From: Bernardetia sp.
Lineage (GTDB): Bacteria; Bacteroidota; Bacteroidia; Cytophagales; Bernardetiaceae
Direction of reading: 5' to 3'
DNA: 64,000 nucleotides
Assembly: GCA_020630575.1 (NCBI GenBank)
Contig: JAHDBD010000003.1
Coordinates: forward strand, 62,001-126,000
Under the pieces are notes generated by a model, which ran no database searches, was not told the origin of the DNA, and was given only the letters and a program-made list of their open reading frames with translations. Shown in pieces: positions 61,783-64,000 of the stretch (position 1 is the stretch's first letter; every line of letters begins with the position of its first letter). The translations under genes were made by a program, and so were the position numbers.

Positions 61783-64000
61783 CTATTTCATAAATCTCAT
61801 TATAAAAGTTGTTTCTTTATCCTGTTTGCTTTCTACCCAAATTTTGCCATATTGTTTCTGAGTTGTGTCATTTTTGTCTTTACTTTCTACAAAATGTGCC
61901 TCTACAATTCGTTTAGCGATGCTTAATCCTAAACCTGTTCCTTTGGGTTTTCGATTATTTTTGTCTCTAATTTGATGGAATTTTTCAAAAATAGAAACTT
62001 GATTTTCTTTTGAAATTCCTTTTCCATTGTCTTTGATGCTTATTTGCCAAAAGTCAGATTCAATTTGGGTTATTATTTTGATAGTATAAGGAGGAAATAC
62101 TAAGTCGTTTTTTTCATTTACTCTTAAATCTATTCTATCAATAGGAATTTCATTTTCATTAAATTTCATGTGGCTAATTGCATTTGAGACTAAATTAATC
62201 AGAGCCTGTTCGATACGCTTTTCGTCTGCTTTTACTGTTGATTTTTCTTTTAATGGATTTTGTGGTATAAAAATCATTTCTAAATCAATATTTTTTTCTT
62301 TTGCTAAAGGTTGCATTATTGTGTAGACACGAGAAATTAGCTTTATCAAATCAAATTCCTTGAGTTCTAAAGGCAATGTATTATTTCTAGCATGATTATC
62401 AAAACTTTCTATATCCAAAATTTCATTTATCAAAAGACTAAGCCTTTCGCATTCACCCACTACATTTTCCAAAAAGTTTTGTCTTTCGTTTTCTTCTAAA
62501 TCTGGATTTTGATGAACAATTTCGGAAAGCGCACGAATTGCTGTAATGGGCGTTCTGAGTTCATGCGTAACCGTTGAAATAAAATCATCTTTTATCCTGT
62601 CTTGTTCCTTCAATTTTTGATTTGAAGTTTCTAATTCTTGTGTCAATCGTTTGAGTTCATTTGATTTTTGACGCAATTCTCTATTTGTAGAAAGAACGTT
62701 TTGAGATTCTTTTAAAATGGTAATTACTTCTTCCATCGCCACCGTTTCTTGTTCTTGTAGAAGCGAAGAAACCAAAATACGAGCTGAAACCGAACCTACA
62801 ACACTAGAAAGCATACGTTCGGCAAGAGTCAGAAGACGAGAATCTGCCAAAACAATTTGTGCTTCATTTAGAAATTCATCAGTTTTTATTTTTTTTTCTT
62901 CTATATTCGTTTTTTGATAATTTTCTAATAAAAAAGTAGTTCGTTTTTCTCCTAAAAAGCTATTCAATAATTCTTTTACTTCTGAAAAATAGGCTTTTCC
63001 TTTCCATAAAACAGCACTTTCAAAACGATTGGAATATTTAAAAATATCGACAAAAATTTCAGCTTCATTACGTTCTGTTGCTGATTGAACACTCATGACT
63101 GAAACAACAACATAAAAAAAACTATTTAGAAAAAGTGACCAAAATACACTCTGAGAAATAGAATCTAAATAATCCATTCCAAAAAGGGCATTCGGATTTA
63201 ATAATTTTAGAAAAACAGAATCCGAGTTCCAATAAATAGGAAAATAACCACTTTGTGCAAAAGAAGGTAAAATAAGTGTATATGCCCAAATCAAAAAACC
63301 TATAACAATTCCTGCAAAAGCACCGTTTTTAGTTCCTCTTTTCCAAAAAATACCTCCAAAAAAAGCAGGTGCAAGTTGAGCTATGGCAGCAAAAGAAACC
63401 ATTCCGACCGAAACAAGCGAAGAAAATTCGCCAATTACTCTAAAATAAAAATAGGAAAGAAATAGAATAAATAAAATTCCGAGCCTTCGAAACCATTTTA
63501 TAGTAGTAATGGCTTTAAAATTAGGGTTTTTCCAGTCAAAATCTGAAACCCAGTTTGGAAGCAATAAATTATTTGAAATCATTGTACTCAACGCAGCCGT
63601 AGAAACGATAATCATACTTGTTGCAGCCGAAAAACCACCAATATAGGAAAATAAAGCTATTTGTGGAAACTCAGAAGCCAAAGGCAAACTTAGCATAAAC
63701 ATATCCGAATTGAGTACAGAACTTGTGTCTTCAAACCAAATTCTGCCCCCTAAAGCAATTGGTAAAACCAAAAAATTGATAACCAAAAGGTAAAGTGCAA
63801 AAATCCACATGGCAGGAACGATATGTTTTTCATCTTCATTTTCTACTACCGAAACTTGAAACTGACGAGGCAAGAGAAAAATAGCTAAAGCCGATAAGAG
63901 CAAATACCAAAACCATTCTCCACTATTTTTTTGATGTTGAATAGTAGTGAGTTTTTGTAAATCTACATGCAGTGCTGTTTTTTCAAAAATATCAATTATT
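61783..64000 (-). CDS. Sodium/solute symporter-histidine kinase fusion (partial, continues past the window)
   Basis: The frame is open from the right edge of the window to the stop at 61783; the first ATG-like codon inside is a TTG at 63901-63903, but reading continues through 64000, so the N-terminus is missing. The N-terminal half holds membrane helices of the SLC5/PutP (SSF) fold: FSYIGGFSAATSMIIVSTAAL, TMISNNLLLP, FFGGIFWKRGTKNGAFAGIV. The C-terminal half is a kinase: H-box FISTVTHELRTPITAIRALSE, N-box NLVSNAISHM, G-boxes DNGKGISKENQVSIFEKFHQ and PKGTGLGLSIAKRIVEAH. Such fusions (CbrA-like) link nutrient sensing or uptake to signalling. A coiled coil and a PAS-free linker lie between. Response regulator not in the window. 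Confidence 0.88.
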   Translation of the reverse strand, partial: IIDIFEKTALHVDLQKLTTIQHQKNSGEWFWYLLLSALAIFLLPRQFQVSVVENEDEKHIVPAMWIFALYLLVINFLVLPIALGGRIWFEDTSSVLNSDMFMLSLPLASEFPQIALFSYIGGFSAATSMIIVSTAALSTMISNNLLLPNWVSDFDWKNPNFKAITTIKWFRRLGILFILFLSYFYFRVIGEFSSLVSVGMVSFAAIAQLAPAFFGGIFWKRGTKNGAFAGIVIGFLIWAYTLILPSFAQSGYFPIYWNSDSVFLKLLNPNALFGMDYLDSISQSVFWSLFLNSFFYVVVSVMSVQSATERNEAEIFVDIFKYSNRFESAVLWKGKAYFSEVKELLNSFLGEKRTTFLLENYQKTNIEEKKIKTDEFLNEAQIVLADSRLLTLAERMLSSVVGSVSARILVSSLLQEQETVAMEEVITILKESQNVLSTNRELRQKSNELKRLTQELETSNQKLKEQDRIKDDFISTVTHELRTPITAIRALSEIVHQNPDLEENERQNFLENVVGECERLSLLINEILDIESFDNHARNNTLPLELKEFDLIKLISRVYTIMQPLAKEKNIDLEMIFIPQNPLKEKSTVKADEKRIEQALINLVSNAISHMKFNENEIPIDRIDLRVNEKNDLVFPPYTIKIITQIESDFWQISIKDNGKGISKENQVSIFEKFHQIRDKNNRKPKGTGLGLSIAKRIVEAHFVESKDKNDTTQKQYGKIWVESKQDKETTFIMRFMK

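Noticed and set aside
1-64000. tRNA or rRNA genes
   Set aside because: No tRNA cloverleaf with GTTCRANNC-like arm and no rRNA-like sequence was noticed by eye; a tRNAscan/Infernal run would be decisive.

Overview
The window is AT-rich chromosomal DNA from a member of the Bacteroidota. Supporting signs are TonB-era style outer-membrane and efflux genes, TPR and propeller histidine-kinase/SpoIIE sensors, lack of clear Shine-Dalgarno sequences, and promoters that fit the Bacteroidota pattern TTTG-N19-TAnnTTTG. The gene set resembles Cytophagales of the Flexibacter/Bernardetia type, but that placement is an impression, not a search result. No rRNA, tRNA or CRISPR array was seen.

Layout. 0-7 kb: a small secreted protein and a tripartite RND efflux operon (adaptor lipoprotein, inner-membrane pump, TolC/NodT lipoprotein). 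7-15.5 kb (minus strand): RecQ with an apparently degenerate zinc site, a GT11-like glycosyltransferase, a macro-domain protein, a DUF2520 dehydrogenase-like protein, a ThiF/MoeB-like E1 enzyme, DUF3822 and a histidine phosphatase. 15.7-19 kb: three tandem paralogues with a RING/U-box-like N-terminus, two membrane segments and a conserved C-terminal domain. 19-32.5 kb: a propeller-SpoIIE phosphatase, YihY/BrkB, ProC, two related coiled-coil proteins, an AcpH-like protein, a TPR histidine kinase, a propeller-like secreted protein, an outer-membrane barrel and an IscA/ErpA protein.

32.7-40.7 kb (minus strand): a pseudaminic-acid-type operon (PseB, C, F, G, I) preceded by an ABC-2 polysaccharide export permease. 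It has no PseH acetyltransferase in the window but two formyltransferase-fold proteins and a PIG-L deacetylase, suggesting an N-formylated nonulosonate. 41-42.3 kb: gmk and nadD.

42.3-50.4 kb is the most remarkable region: a retron. A good Bacteroidota promoter is followed by TWO tandem, homologous msr-msd RNA units, then a reverse transcriptase with the retron hallmarks (NAxxH, YADD, VTG), a large WGR/helical-repeat protein and a winged-helix/SWIM zinc-finger protein, ending in a strong terminator. The two RNA units share their hairpins and flanks but differ in the long msd stem and in the a1/a2 arms, and both arms of each stem change together, so pairing is kept. That is direct covariation evidence for two functional retron RNAs served by one RT.

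50.5-64 kb: LD-carboxypeptidase, LpxB, a Mpo1-like protein, MnmG, a LRR-Roc-COR-TIR protein (possible NAD-targeting immune protein), an orphan IS3-type OrfA, PdxJ, a DMT permease and a sodium-symporter/histidine-kinase fusion that runs off the right edge. Several palindromic dispersed repeat families lie between genes, notably an AACCGT...ACGGTT family at 48.5, 55.5 and 59.25 kb.
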